Notes under the pieces: generated by a model | What the model saw: only the letters and a program-made list of their open reading frames with translations | Database searches by the model: none | What the model was told of the DNA's origin: nothing | Assembly: GCF_001425025.1 (NCBI RefSeq) | Contig: NZ_LMDE01000010.1 | Span: 165,995-229,994 of the forward strand | Reading direction: 5' to 3' | Length of the DNA stretch: 64,000 bases | Origin: Nocardioides sp. Root122 | GTDB taxonomy: Bacteria; Actinomycetota; Actinomycetes; Propionibacteriales; Nocardioidaceae | Made by a program: the position numbers and the translations under genes | Shown here: piece after piece, positions 40,972 to 51,514 of the stretch | How positions within the stretch are numbered: the first letter of the stretch is position 1 | Layout of the letters: the number at the start of each line of letters is the position of its first letter

Positions 40972-41796
40972 TCACGCGTCTTGCCGACGGACGGTCACGG
41001 TCGCCAGCGCCAGGCCGGCCGCGATCCAGCCGACCCAGACGAGAGCCGCGACCGGTGGGGCCAGCCCGGGGCCGGTCTGGTCGACACGCATCATCGCGGA
41101 GCCGACTTCTGAGGCCAGCAGCGGCAGCACGGCGTCCGCCGCCGGCCCTGGGAGCAGCGACACGAGCATCGGTAGCACGAACATCAGGCCGAGCAGCGCG
41201 AACGCGGCACCGACGGCGGACCTCAGGATCCATCCCAGTGCCTGGCCGAGCAGGCCCCAGCCGACGGCGTACAGGGACATGGCGACAGCGGCCCACCACG
41301 TGCCCGGCTCGGCCCAGGTCAGGGGGGAGCCGATGCGCCCGAGGATCACTCGTGACACCTCGAGGGCGACGGCGGCGCCGACGAGGACGAGCGGGAGGAC
41401 CAGCCCCGAGAACGCCACGGCCTTCCCGCGGACCACCAGGCCCCGTCTCGGGACGGCCCAGAAGGTGGTCCGTACGAGTGCGGTGGGGAACTCCGAGGTG
41501 ACGCTGAGGACTCCGAGCACCCCCAGGAGCAACGCCGCGGTGACTCCGCCGTTGAGTGCTACGGACGTGGCGGCCCCGAGGTCGGTGATGGGTTGGGCGC
41601 CCTGGGGTGCGATCACCTGCCCGAGCGCCTGGACGGGTCCCAGGACGAGCAGGAACAGAGCGGCCGTGGTGAGCAGGACGATGTGGGAGCGAATGGTCCT
41701 GAGCTTGACGGTCTCGCTCCTGGTGACCCGCCCGATCGAGGGGCCTTGGATGTGTCGGGTGGGCGTCGGGGCCGGGGTGAGCATCGAGTCGCTCAT
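40972..41796 (-). CDS. ABC transporter permease (ABC-2 like)
   Basis: 274 residues with six hydrophobic spans and a cytoplasmic N-terminus containing SETVKLRTIRSH, the conserved elbow motif of ABC-2-type efflux permeases. Its ATG overlaps the ATPase stop by 4 bases, so the two form one exporter. Cargo is unknown. Confidence 0.83.
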   Translation of the reverse strand: MSDSMLTPAPTPTRHIQGPSIGRVTRSETVKLRTIRSHIVLLTTAALFLLVLGPVQALGQVIAPQGAQPITDLGAATSVALNGGVTAALLLGVLGVLSVTSEFPTALVRTTFWAVPRRGLVVRGKAVAFSGLVLPLVLVGAAVALEVSRVILGRIGSPLTWAEPGTWWAAVAMSLYAVGWGLLGQALGWILRSAVGAAFALLGLMFVLPMLVSLLPGPAADAVLPLLASEVGSAMMRVDQTGPGLAPPVAALVWVGWIAAGLALATVTVRRQDA

Positions 41797-42719
41797 CGGG
41801 TCACCGTCCTCTCGGTGGTGTGGTCAGCGCGGTAGTCGGTGGCGTCGTGCGTGAGCTCGAGGAAGGCGTCCTCGAGGGAGCGGCGCTCGGTGACGAGCTC
41901 ATGCACCTCGAGCCGGTGGTCGAGCGTGAGGCGGGCGATCTGTGCGGGCTCGAGGTCCGACACGTGGAGCGCGGAGTCGCCGGCGGGCTCCACGGTTGCT
42001 CCAGCGTCCGTGAGCACCCGTGCGAGGCGCGCCGGTTCCGGGCCTCGGACGCGGACGACGCACGCCTGGCCGCCCAGCAGCCGCTGGGTCGGTACGTCGG
42101 CGACGAGCCGCCCCCTGCCGACGACGACGAGGTGGTCAGCCGTCTGCGCCATCTCGCCCATGAGGTGGGAGGAGACGAAGACCGTGCGGCCCTCGTCGGC
42201 CAGCCGCCGCAGGAGCGACCGGACCCAGATGATCCCGTCAGGGTCGAGCCCGTTCATCGGTTCGTCCAGCACGATGATCCCGGGATCGCCGATGAGCGCG
42301 GCGGCGATCCCCAGCCGCTGGCGCATGCCGAGGGAGAACGCTCCGACTCGACGTCGCGCCTGGTCGGTGAGGCCGACCAGGTCGAGCACCTGGTGCACCC
42401 GGACGCGCCCCTCACCGATGGTCTCGGCGATCGCGGTCAGGTGAGCCTGCGCCGTACGACGGGGGTGGACCTGCCCGGCGTCGAGCATGGCACCGACGGC
42501 CCGAACAGGGGAGGGAAGGTCGACGAACGACCGACCATCGACGCGCGCGGTGCCGCCGGTCGGGCGGTCCAGGCCGAGGATCATCCGCATGGTGGTGGAC
42601 TTGCCGGCGCCGTTGGGTCCGAGGAACCCGGTGACGAGGCCGGGACGGACGGTGAAGCTGATGTCGTCGACGGCAAGCGTGCTGCCGAAGCGCTTGGTGA
42701 GGTGCTCGATCTCGATCAT
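41793..42719 (-). CDS. ABC transporter ATPase (efflux type)
   Basis: 308 residues: Walker A GPNGAGKSTTMR, signature FSLGMRQRLGIA, Walker B IIVLDEPMNGLD, H-loop FVSSHLM. The DrrA/BcrA-like C-terminal extension (about 215-305) fits drug or peptide exporters. ATG at 42719 chosen as the ABC domain begins directly; the frame is open upstream. Together with the permease it forms an efflux pump. Confidence 0.9.
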   Translation of the reverse strand: MIEIEHLTKRFGSTLAVDDISFTVRPGLVTGFLGPNGAGKSTTMRMILGLDRPTGGTARVDGRSFVDLPSPVRAVGAMLDAGQVHPRRTAQAHLTAIAETIGEGRVRVHQVLDLVGLTDQARRRVGAFSLGMRQRLGIAAALIGDPGIIVLDEPMNGLDPDGIIWVRSLLRRLADEGRTVFVSSHLMGEMAQTADHLVVVGRGRLVADVPTQRLLGGQACVVRVRGPEPARLARVLTDAGATVEPAGDSALHVSDLEPAQIARLTLDHRLEVHELVTERRSLEDAFLELTHDATDYRADHTTERTVTR

Positions 42720-42744
42720 CACGGGGACTCGTTTCTCAAAGGGG

Positions 42745-43719
42745 TCACGCGGCGCGGGTCGCGGGCGTGGCGGCAGGGACGTGCGCGGCGGCCGCGTGGC
42801 CGTCGTCGCCCGCGCAGGGGAGGGGGGGCACGCGGTCACGGGTGGCGCGCCGACGGTTCACGAGGGCCGGCTGACCCAGCAGCACACCCGCTGCGATGAG
42901 GGACATGCCCACGATGGTCACCGCACCGAACGGCTCTCCCGAGACGACGATCCCGAGTGACGTGGCGACGACGGGGTTGAGCAGGCCGATCAGCGACACG
43001 GTCCCTGCGGTGAGGCGCGCCAAGCCGCGGAACCAGCACGCGTAGGCGAGGACCGTGCCGACCCCTGCGAGCCAGAGGAGCCCGCCGACTGCGGAGAGGT
43101 CGAGTGCGGGCGGCGGTCCTTCGACGACCAGGGTGAGCGGCACGAGTGCGACCCCGCCGACGACGAGCTGCCAGCTGACGAGAGTCAGGGTGTCGACAGG
43201 GGCTGGCCATCGTCGGACCAGGACGAAGCCGAGTGCAGAGCTGAGGACCGAACCACCGGCGGCCAGCAGCCCGAGGGTGTCGATAGAGGAGGTGGATCGC
43301 AGGACGAGCAACCCGACTCCGACCAGCCCCACGATTCCACCGAGCACGCGGAGTCGGCCCGGGATCTCCCGCAGGACGAGCCACGCGAGAGCCATGACCA
43401 CCAGAGGGGATGCGGCCTGGACGGTGGACGCGACGCCGCCGGGAAGCCGGTAGGCGGACAGGAAGAGCAGCGGGAAGAACGCTGCGAAGTTCAGCAGTCC
43501 GAGGACCAGGGCACGCCACCACCACCGGCCGTGCGGGAGCTGTCGGGACACGGCCAGCAGGATGAGCCCGGCCGGGAGGGCGCGGGTGACGGCTGCGAAG
43601 AGCGGACGTCCGTCGGGCAGGAGGTGCGCCGTGACGACGTACGTCGTCCCCCACGCGACGGGAGCGACCGCCGTGGTGATCGCGGCGCCCCACGAGCCGG
43701 GGCTGCTGGAGGTGGTCAT
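42745..43719 (-). CDS. EamA/DMT family transporter
   Basis: 324 residues, ten hydrophobic spans in two EamA repeats (PVAWGTTYVV in the first; a GLLWLAGVGTVLAYACWF stretch in the second). Such drug/metabolite transporters usually export small metabolites. AGGAAG lies 6 bases before the ATG. It lies 25 bp upstream of the ABC ATPase and is probably the first gene of the long minus-strand operon ending at the hairpin at 38174. The C-terminal 45 residues are a disordered Ala-rich tail. Confidence 0.87.
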   Translation of the reverse strand: MTTSSSPGSWGAAITTAVAPVAWGTTYVVTAHLLPDGRPLFAAVTRALPAGLILLAVSRQLPHGRWWWRALVLGLLNFAAFFPLLFLSAYRLPGGVASTVQAASPLVVMALAWLVLREIPGRLRVLGGIVGLVGVGLLVLRSTSSIDTLGLLAAGGSVLSSALGFVLVRRWPAPVDTLTLVSWQLVVGGVALVPLTLVVEGPPPALDLSAVGGLLWLAGVGTVLAYACWFRGLARLTAGTVSLIGLLNPVVATSLGIVVSGEPFGAVTIVGMSLIAAGVLLGQPALVNRRRATRDRVPPLPCAGDDGHAAAAHVPAATPATRAA

Positions 43720-43816
43720 GGTGGCTTCCTGTCTGGTCAGTCGGTCTCGGGGCCCAGGGCGTGCGGGCGCAACGGGTGGTCAGGTGGTCCCGGGTGTGTG
43801 GTGTGCGTGCCGTGCA

Positions 43817-44830
43817 TCAGGCGCGGACGTCCAGGACGACCTTGCCGACGCGGTCGGCCGCATCGAGGCGCGCGTAGGCGGCGTCGATGTCGGTGAGCGG
43901 GTGGACGCTGTCCACGCGGGGCGCCCAGCGGTGGGTCGTCACCTGGGCGAGCAGCGACGCGAAGTCCTGGGGACTGCCCATCGAGGAGCCGAGGACGTCC
44001 AGCTGCTTCCAGTAGACCGACTGGACGTCGAGGGTCGCGACGGCTGCGGCCATCTTGCCCACCACCACGAGCCGCCCGGCGGGCCGGAGGTTCTCGACGA
44101 ACGGGCCCCACAGGTTGCCGGTCGGGTCCAGCGCCAGGTCGGCGCGGCCGCCCGTGGCGGCCCGGAGCTGCGCGACGACGTCGCCGGCCGTGCGGTCGAC
44201 CGTCACGGCAGCGCCGAGCTCGAGAGCCTCGTCGGACTTGGCGCGCGAGGCGGTGACGGCCACGACCCGGGCGCCGGCCGCGGCGGCGATCTGGACGGCT
44301 GCCGTGCCGACGCCCGACGAAGCGGCCCCCACCAGCACGGTCTCGCCCTCCGTGAGGCGACCGCGGCTGACGAGCGCCCGCCACGCCGTGAGGCCGGCCA
44401 TGGGCAGCGCTGCTGCCTCCTCCCAGCTGAGGTGCTGGGGCTTGGGGTGCAGGTTGGCGGCCGGGACCGCGACGTACTCGGCGTGGGTGCCGTGGGTGGG
44501 GGAGCCGAGGATCTCGTACTCGGAGGACGGGACGCGCTCGTCCCGCCCCCAGTGCAGCGAGGGCGAGATGACGACCTGGTCACCGACGGACCAGCCGGCA
44601 GAAGGGGGGACATCGGCGCCGAGCTCGTGGATGACTCCCGCGCCGTCCGAGCCGAAGACGGCGCCAGGGGCCTCGGAGGTCCGTTGGTCCAGCATCATGG
44701 CGTCGAGACGGTTGAGGCTGGCGCGCTCCAGGCGTACGACGGCCCAGTCGTCCCTGGCGTGGGGGCGGGGCACGTCCGTGACACGCACGGGTGGTTCGTT
44801 CGGCTCGGTGCCGACTACTGCGGCTCTCAT
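43817..44830 (-). CDS. zinc-type alcohol dehydrogenase / quinone reductase family oxidoreductase
   Basis: 337 residues of the MDR superfamily. The nucleotide-binding loop reads GAASSGVGTAAVQ and follows a groES-like N-terminal domain. Neither a catalytic zinc Cys cluster nor a structural zinc lobe is evident, which favours an NADPH:quinone reductase-like enzyme. GAGGAG precedes the ATG. It sits between the EamA operon (97 bp downstream) and the copper cluster. A weak pair of SARP-like heptamers (minus strand GGACAGG and CGACACC, 11 bp apart, 44939-44956) lies 109-126 bp upstream. Confidence 0.85.
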   Translation of the reverse strand: MRAAVVGTEPNEPPVRVTDVPRPHARDDWAVVRLERASLNRLDAMMLDQRTSEAPGAVFGSDGAGVIHELGADVPPSAGWSVGDQVVISPSLHWGRDERVPSSEYEILGSPTHGTHAEYVAVPAANLHPKPQHLSWEEAAALPMAGLTAWRALVSRGRLTEGETVLVGAASSGVGTAAVQIAAAAGARVVAVTASRAKSDEALELGAAVTVDRTAGDVVAQLRAATGGRADLALDPTGNLWGPFVENLRPAGRLVVVGKMAAAVATLDVQSVYWKQLDVLGSSMGSPQDFASLLAQVTTHRWAPRVDSVHPLTDIDAAYARLDAADRVGKVVLDVRA

Positions 44831-45056
44831 CGGGTCTCCTCGGGGATCACGGCTGCTGTGCGGTCGACGGGTGCGGCCACGTCAGGACGGGAAGGTGGGG
44901 CGCCTGCGCCCGCACCGGGGGCAGTGGCCGTGGCGGACGGTGTCGAGCTCCTGTCCGCACCAGCAGGCCGGAGCGGATCCGGGGGTCCTGCTCGCGGTCC
45001 GGGGCCGGGTCGTCGAGGTCATCGCGCGCATCGGTCTCGCCTTCTCTCGGTCTGGC

Positions 45057-45329
45057 TCAGCGCATGGAGTCGGTCAGCCAGCCCTGGCGGTACCAGCGGG
45101 TGACGGACGGGTTCCGGTGTGCGGCCCGGTCGGAGGCGACCTCGTAGCCGGCCCCGGTGAGCGCGCGGGTGATGAGCGGCAGGAGTCCTCCTCCGCCACG
45201 GACGACGACGTCTCCGGTGCTGCCTGCCGTTGCGTCGGTGACGCCGCCCAGCCGGCGGAGGCGCGACTCGAGTCGGCGGGCTCGGGCCGCGTCGGACGAG
45301 CCGTTGATCTGGAGGTGGTACGTGGTCAT
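45057..45329 (-). CDS. small HMA-like fold protein without CxxC
   Basis: 90 residues. The strand-helix-strand-strand-helix pattern (YHLQINGS, RRLESRLRRL, VTDATAGSTGDVVV, LPLITRALTGAGYEV) looks like an HMA ferredoxin-like fold, but the metal-binding CxxC is absent. GAAGGAG precedes the ATG by 8 bases. A degenerate HMA domain beside copper genes could bind a partner instead of a metal; both fold and role are inference. Confidence 0.6.
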   Translation of the reverse strand: MTTYHLQINGSSDAARARRLESRLRRLGGVTDATAGSTGDVVVRGGGGLLPLITRALTGAGYEVASDRAAHRNPSVTRWYRQGWLTDSMR

Positions 45330-45430
45330 GGCCGTGCTCCTTCGGGCTGAGGTGGTGGGTCGTGGTTCGGGGTGCGTGCTCTCGCACCGGCGCCCGGGCC
45401 GTACTCCTGAGGCCTCCAGGCCGGTCGCGC

Positions 45431-45595
45431 TCACGACGCCGACCGGACGACGACCGTCTGGTACTGGCCGTCCTTGTACGTCAGCAGCCGGAGCGGCTGT
45501 CCGGAGAAGTCGCCGGCGTAGTAGCCGTTGTGCTGTCGGCGGGGACGGGCGTGGTAGGTCCCGGTCTCTTCCTCGATGGTGATTGATGAAGCCAT
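45431..45595 (-). CDS. small hypothetical protein (54 aa)
   Basis: 54 residues, with a Tyr/Gly-rich middle (YHARPRRQHNGYYAGDF) and a beta-rich C-terminus. GAAGGA lies about 10 bases before the ATG at 45595. SARP-type heptamers lie 77-94 bp upstream in the orientation that fits this gene. No family recognised; its operator suggests co-regulation with the copper genes. Confidence 0.5.
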   Translation of the reverse strand: MASSITIEEETGTYHARPRRQHNGYYAGDFSGQPLRLLTYKDGQYQTVVVRSAS

Positions 45596-45671
45596 GTCGT
45601 CCACTTCCTTCGTGTGATCCGAGAAACGTCGTGGTGTCTGGGACGACCTTGCGACCGCGGGCTTGCGCCTC

Positions 45672-45689
45672 TCTGTCCGAGCGCTGTCC
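45672..45689 (-). promoter_or_regulatory. SARP-type direct repeat, minus-strand orientation
   Basis: Minus-strand heptamers GGACAGC (45683-45689) and GGACAGA (45672-45678), repeat period exactly 11 bp (7+4). It faces the 54-residue gene at 45431. Same heptamer as at 45779, 46099, 48025 and 54725. Confidence 0.65.
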
Positions 45690-45778
45690 GCGCAGCGGAC
45701 CAGGCGACAGCGGGCACGTGGGCTGCATCCAGCAGTGCCGTCCGGCCGGGGGGAGCCCTGCTCGATCGCTGTCCGCAC

Positions 45779-45796
45779 GGACAGCGAGTGGACAGC
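45779..45796 (+). promoter_or_regulatory. SARP-type direct repeat before the HMA gene
   Basis: Heptamers GGACAGC (45779-45785) and GGACAGC (45790-45796), 11-bp period, 65 bp before the HMA protein at 45861. The first is also half of a palindrome CGCTGTCCG-CA-CGGACAGCG (45767-45786). Confidence 0.7.
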
Positions 45797-45860
45797 GCCC
45801 GAGCGCACGCTCGGCTCACCACGACAGGACTGATGCCTCGGGAAGTGAGCTGGCAACGAG

Positions 45861-46070
45861 ATGGACGAGATGGAGCTGACCGTGAGCGGCATGTCGTGCC
45901 GCCGCTGCGTACGTGAGGTCACCGCGCGACTGCGCGACGTGACCGGCGTCGAGCGGGTGGTGGCCGATCCCGTGCACTCGACCGTCCACCTCGTCGGCTC
46001 CATGACCCACGCCGACGTGCTCGCAGCCTTCGAGGGGACGACCTACCGGCCGGTCGTGCGAAGGGCCTGA
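45861..46070 (+). CDS. HMA-domain metallochaperone
   Basis: 69 residues, the whole protein being one HMA domain: metal loop GMSCRRC (CxxC) at about residues 10-16, then two helices and strands in the usual order. A second ATG three codons later is possible. It likely carries Cu(I). Direct SARP-type repeats lie 65 bp upstream, the MFS exporter begins 165 bp downstream, and a second HMA protein (47738) is in the next unit. It is only distantly similar to that one. Confidence 0.85.
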   Translation: MDEMELTVSGMSCRRCVREVTARLRDVTGVERVVADPVHSTVHLVGSMTHADVLAAFEGTTYRPVVRRA

Positions 46071-46098
46071 CCTTCCCGCGGGGCCAGCACCGTGACCG

Positions 46099-46127
46099 CG
46101 ACAGCGGCGGGACAGCACCGGGACAGG
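46099..46127 (+). promoter_or_regulatory. SARP-type triple direct repeat before the MFS gene
   Basis: Three heptamers: CGACAGC (46099-46105), GGACAGC (46110-46116), GGACAGG (46121-46127). Spacers are 4 bp each, so the period is exactly 11 bp. The last lies 108 bp before the MFS ATG, just after the HMA gene stop. Confidence 0.8.
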
Positions 46128-46235
46128 ACCCGCCGGCAACCTTCGCACCGAACGTCACCTGCACGGCACCCCTGCCGGGGATCGCACCGCGGGGGCACGC
46201 CATCCATTCGACCCACTTCACAGAAGGGCATCAGC

Positions 46236-47681
46236 ATGTCTTCCACCCACACGCCCGCGGGGGCCCCGAGCAGCCGACGCTGGCTGGCTCTGGGGCTCAT
46301 CGCCGCGGCCCAGTTCATGGTCATCATGGACACCTCGATCATCGGGGTCGCGCTGCCCGAGATGCAGCGCGACCTCGGCTTCAGCCCCGAAGGCCTCACC
46401 TGGGTGTTCAACGCCTACGTCGTCGCCTTCGGTGGCCTCCTGCTCCTCGGCGGGCGCCTGTCGGACCTGTTCGGCGCCCGCCGCGTCTTCGGCGCCGGGT
46501 GGGCGATCCTGGCCGCCGGCTCCCTGGTGGCGGGCCTCGCCGCCGACCCGACCACCGAGCTGGTCGGCCGCGCCGTCCAGGGCGCCGGCTCGGCGCTGAT
46601 CGCGCCGGCCGCGCTCACGCTGCTGTTCACGATCTTCGGTGCGAGCCCGGGCGAGCTGACCAAGGCCCTGGCCCTGTACGGCGCCGCGGCTCCTGCCGGC
46701 GGCACCGCGGGTGTCTTCCTCGGCGGGGTGCTCACCGAGTACGCCAGCTGGCCGTGGGTCTTCTTCATCAACCTGCCACTTGCCGCGGTCGTCCTGGCCA
46801 CGATGCGTGGGGTGATGCCGCAGGGCGCGACCCGGCCCGGATCGCTCGACGTGGCCGGCGCCGTCACCGTGACTGGCGGCCTGGCGTCGCTGGTGTTCGG
46901 GGTGGTGACTGCCCCGCAGTCCGGCTGGACCTCGCCGGTGACGCTCCTGTCGGGAGCAGCGGGCATCGCCCTGCTGGGCGTCTTCGTCCTGCTGCAGGCC
47001 AAGCGGCGTGAACCGCTCATGCGGTTGGGCATCTTCCGTGCGCCCAACCTCGCAGCAGCGAACTTCGCCCAGTTCATGCTGGGCGCCGCCTGGATCCCGA
47101 TGTTCTTCTTCGTCAACCTCTACCTGCAGCAGGTCCTCGGCCTGGGTGCCTTCGCCTCCGGCGCCGCGCTGCTGCCCCTGACGATCACGATCATGGTCGG
47201 GATGATCGCGGTGGCACCGCGCCTGATCGGCCGGTTCGGTCCGCAGACCATGACGGTCGCCGGGCTCGCGGTCCTCGCGATCGGTCTCGTCTGGTTGTCG
47301 TTCATCGGGCCCGACGGCAGCTTCGTCTCCGACATCCTGCCCGCGTCGCTCGTGACGGCTGCTGGCATGGCGATGGCGTTCATCCCGTCGCTCGGCCTGG
47401 CGCTGTCCTCGGCCGCGCCCGAGGAGGGTGGTCTGGCGTCCGGCATCGTGAGCACGAACTACCAGGTCGGGTCTGCCCTCGGGCTCGCGGCCATGACGGC
47501 CCTGGCCTCGGCGTTCGGCGCCGACCGCGTCGGTGACGCGGCCGCACAGACGGACGGCTTCTCCGCCGGCCTGCTCGGCGCTGCAGCGATCGCGGCCGCA
47601 GGTGCTCTCGTCGCGAGGGCTTGGCTGCGGTCCGCCTCACCCGCGACCACCGAGACCGACGAGCAGCCCGCGACGGTCTGA
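46236..47681 (+). CDS. MFS exporter, DHA2 (14-TM) family
   Basis: 481 residues, 14 hydrophobic spans. DHA2 motifs: MVIMDTSIIGVALPEMQ (TM1), GGRLSDLFGARRVF (motif A) and GAAAPAGGTAGVFLGG (motif C type). ATG at 46236 chosen because AGAAGGG lies 8 bases upstream; longer frames give a non-conserved Arg-rich N-terminus. It is probably co-transcribed with the CopZ-like gene (56-bp gap, no SARP site between). The copper context hints that it exports a metal-chelating or toxic compound, but the substrate is unknown. Confidence 0.88.
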   Translation: MSSTHTPAGAPSSRRWLALGLIAAAQFMVIMDTSIIGVALPEMQRDLGFSPEGLTWVFNAYVVAFGGLLLLGGRLSDLFGARRVFGAGWAILAAGSLVAGLAADPTTELVGRAVQGAGSALIAPAALTLLFTIFGASPGELTKALALYGAAAPAGGTAGVFLGGVLTEYASWPWVFFINLPLAAVVLATMRGVMPQGATRPGSLDVAGAVTVTGGLASLVFGVVTAPQSGWTSPVTLLSGAAGIALLGVFVLLQAKRREPLMRLGIFRAPNLAAANFAQFMLGAAWIPMFFFVNLYLQQVLGLGAFASGAALLPLTITIMVGMIAVAPRLIGRFGPQTMTVAGLAVLAIGLVWLSFIGPDGSFVSDILPASLVTAAGMAMAFIPSLGLALSSAAPEEGGLASGIVSTNYQVGSALGLAAMTALASAFGADRVGDAAAQTDGFSAGLLGAAAIAAAGALVARAWLRSASPATTETDEQPATV

Positions 47682-47737
47682 CGGTCCCACCACGTCCGGC
47701 CCCGACGGCCGGCGCCACCTAGAGAAGGAGAACCACC

Positions 47738-47944
47738 ATGAGCACCACCGAGACCTACGACGTCGTCGGCATGACGTGCGACCACTGCGTTCGCTCCGTG
47801 ACCGAGGAGGTCAGCGCTCTGCAGGGCGTGTCCGCGGTCGACGTCGACCTCGCCTCGGGAAAGGTCCACGTGACCACACGCGAGCCGGTCACCACCGAGC
47901 AGGTGCGTGAGGCAGTGGCGGAGGCCGGCTACCAGCTGGTCTGA
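47738..47944 (+). CDS. copZ: CopZ-like HMA copper chaperone
   Basis: 68 residues forming one HMA domain, with the CxxC loop GMTCDHC near residue 11-17 and the usual acidic surface. CopZ-type proteins hand Cu(I) to CopA ATPases in the cytosol. GAAGGAG precedes the ATG by 8 bases. It ends 6 bp before a strong terminator; CopA then starts from its own promoter. The symbol is by analogy. Confidence 0.9.
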   Translation: MSTTETYDVVGMTCDHCVRSVTEEVSALQGVSAVDVDLASGKVHVTTREPVTTEQVREAVAEAGYQLV

Positions 47945-47950
47945 CGAGCC

Positions 47951-47997
47951 GCCGCGCTCCGGAGGCGGAGCCCCCTGCCCCTCCGGAGCGCGGCTTT
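47951..47997 (+). terminator. intrinsic-type terminator after copZ
   Basis: Perfect 15-bp stem: GCCGCGCTCCGGAGG (47951-47965) and its complement (47980-47994), 14-base loop, then TTT. It ends the MFS-CopZ transcript. Confidence 0.8.
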
Positions 47998-48024
47998 CCA
48001 GTGCCCGCCGCCCGCCGACCCACA

Positions 48025-48053
48025 GGACAACCGCTGGACAGGGGGACGACAAC
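48025..48053 (+). promoter_or_regulatory. SARP-type triple direct repeat before copA
   Basis: Heptamers GGACAAC (48025-48031), GGACAGG (48036-48042), CGACAAC (48047-48053), with 11-bp period. It lies 28 bp after the terminator and 49 bp before the CopA ATG. Confidence 0.78.
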
Positions 48054-48102
48054 CCCGCCGCTGAACCTCGGAGCACCACTCCTCCCACCACCTGGAGCAC
48101 CC

Positions 48103-51396
<3,294 letters not shown>

Positions 51397-51514
51397 CCGT
51401 CAGGTCGGAGGCGGGCCCAGCGACCGCGACCACCCTCCGCGCCATCCGGGGCCCCGCCGCGATTGCGAGCACGGCGGGCGAGCGGGACCATGAGCACGTC
51501 ACGATGGGAGGGAC

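Noticed and set aside
44939..44956. Pair of SARP-like heptamers before the quinone-reductase-like gene
   Set aside because: Spacing is 11 bp, but one heptamer is CGACACC; too degenerate to count without a genome-wide score. Kept only as a note.
45823..45829. Single GACAG copies in the copper region (also near 45706 and 58048)
   Set aside because: They have no partner at 11 bp; isolated GACAG is expected often by chance in this GC-rich DNA.
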